A stretch of DNA of 6,992 bases. Source: Spirosoma sp. (GTDB lineage Bacteria > Bacteroidota > Bacteroidia > Cytophagales > Spirosomataceae). Within the stretch, counting starts at the first letter, position 1. Every line of letters begins with the position of its first letter. Under the pieces are notes generated by a model, which searched no databases, had not been told where the DNA came from, and saw only the letters and a list, made by a program, of their open reading frames with translations. This document shows positions 6,966 to 6,992 of the stretch, piece by piece. The stretch spans positions 1 through 6,992 of the forward strand of contig JAQBNX010000237.1 in NCBI GenBank assembly GCA_028288385.1, read 5' to 3'. The translations under genes were made by a program, and so were the position numbers.

Positions 6966-6992
6966 ATGTCATCTCCTAATGGTACGTCTCCT
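6966..6992 (+). CDS. start of a further gene, cut off by the window end
   Basis: An ATG at 6966 opens a frame of nine codons (MSSPNGTSP) that continues past the window. It lies 18 bp after the GH113-like stop, and GAGGTG at 6950-6955 sits 10 bases upstream as a Shine-Dalgarno-like site. The spacing suggests an operon with the lipoprotein gene. Nothing can be said about the product. Confidence 0.4.

Overview
The window looks like chromosomal DNA from a Bacteroidota bacterium, most likely Cytophagales of the Spirosoma type. That placement is an inference. It rests on an Oar-like TonB-dependent receptor with an N-terminal carboxypeptidase-regulatory domain, several exported proteins, AT-rich translation starts with no Shine-Dalgarno sequence, and moderate GC content. 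No rRNA, tRNA, CRISPR array, insertion sequence or integrase was seen.

Layout: positions 2-490 (+) are the 3' part of a DUF2064 / GT-A-fold nucleotidyltransferase-like gene whose start lies outside the window. Positions 586-3618 (+) encode a 1010-residue TonB-dependent outer-membrane receptor with no SusD partner. After a 64-bp gap that holds a terminator-like hairpin, 3683-4660 (+) encode an exported nucleoside hydrolase-family protein. Convergent to it, 4697-5839 (-) encode an exported seven-repeat VCBS/FG-GAP beta-propeller. A 76-bp divergent intergenic region separates the propeller from 5916-6947 (+), a lipoprotein resembling glycoside hydrolase family 113. From 6966 a further plus-strand reading frame runs off the window behind a Shine-Dalgarno-like sequence.

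How the genes may work together: the receptor and the exported nucleoside hydrolase are adjacent and co-directional, so a nucleoside or related N-glycoside uptake and cleavage role is possible. The propeller and the GH113-like lipoprotein share a divergent promoter region and are both exported, which suits handling of extracellular carbohydrate. Neither link is proven by the sequence. No complete polysaccharide-utilisation locus is visible.

The most notable points are the unusual metal loop and substituted active-site positions of the nucleoside hydrolase, the histidine-rich conserved centre of the propeller, which hints at an enzyme rather than only a scaffold, and the hairpin placed just before the hydrolase start. 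I did not find a clearly new multi-gene system; most of the window is ordinary accessory metabolism.
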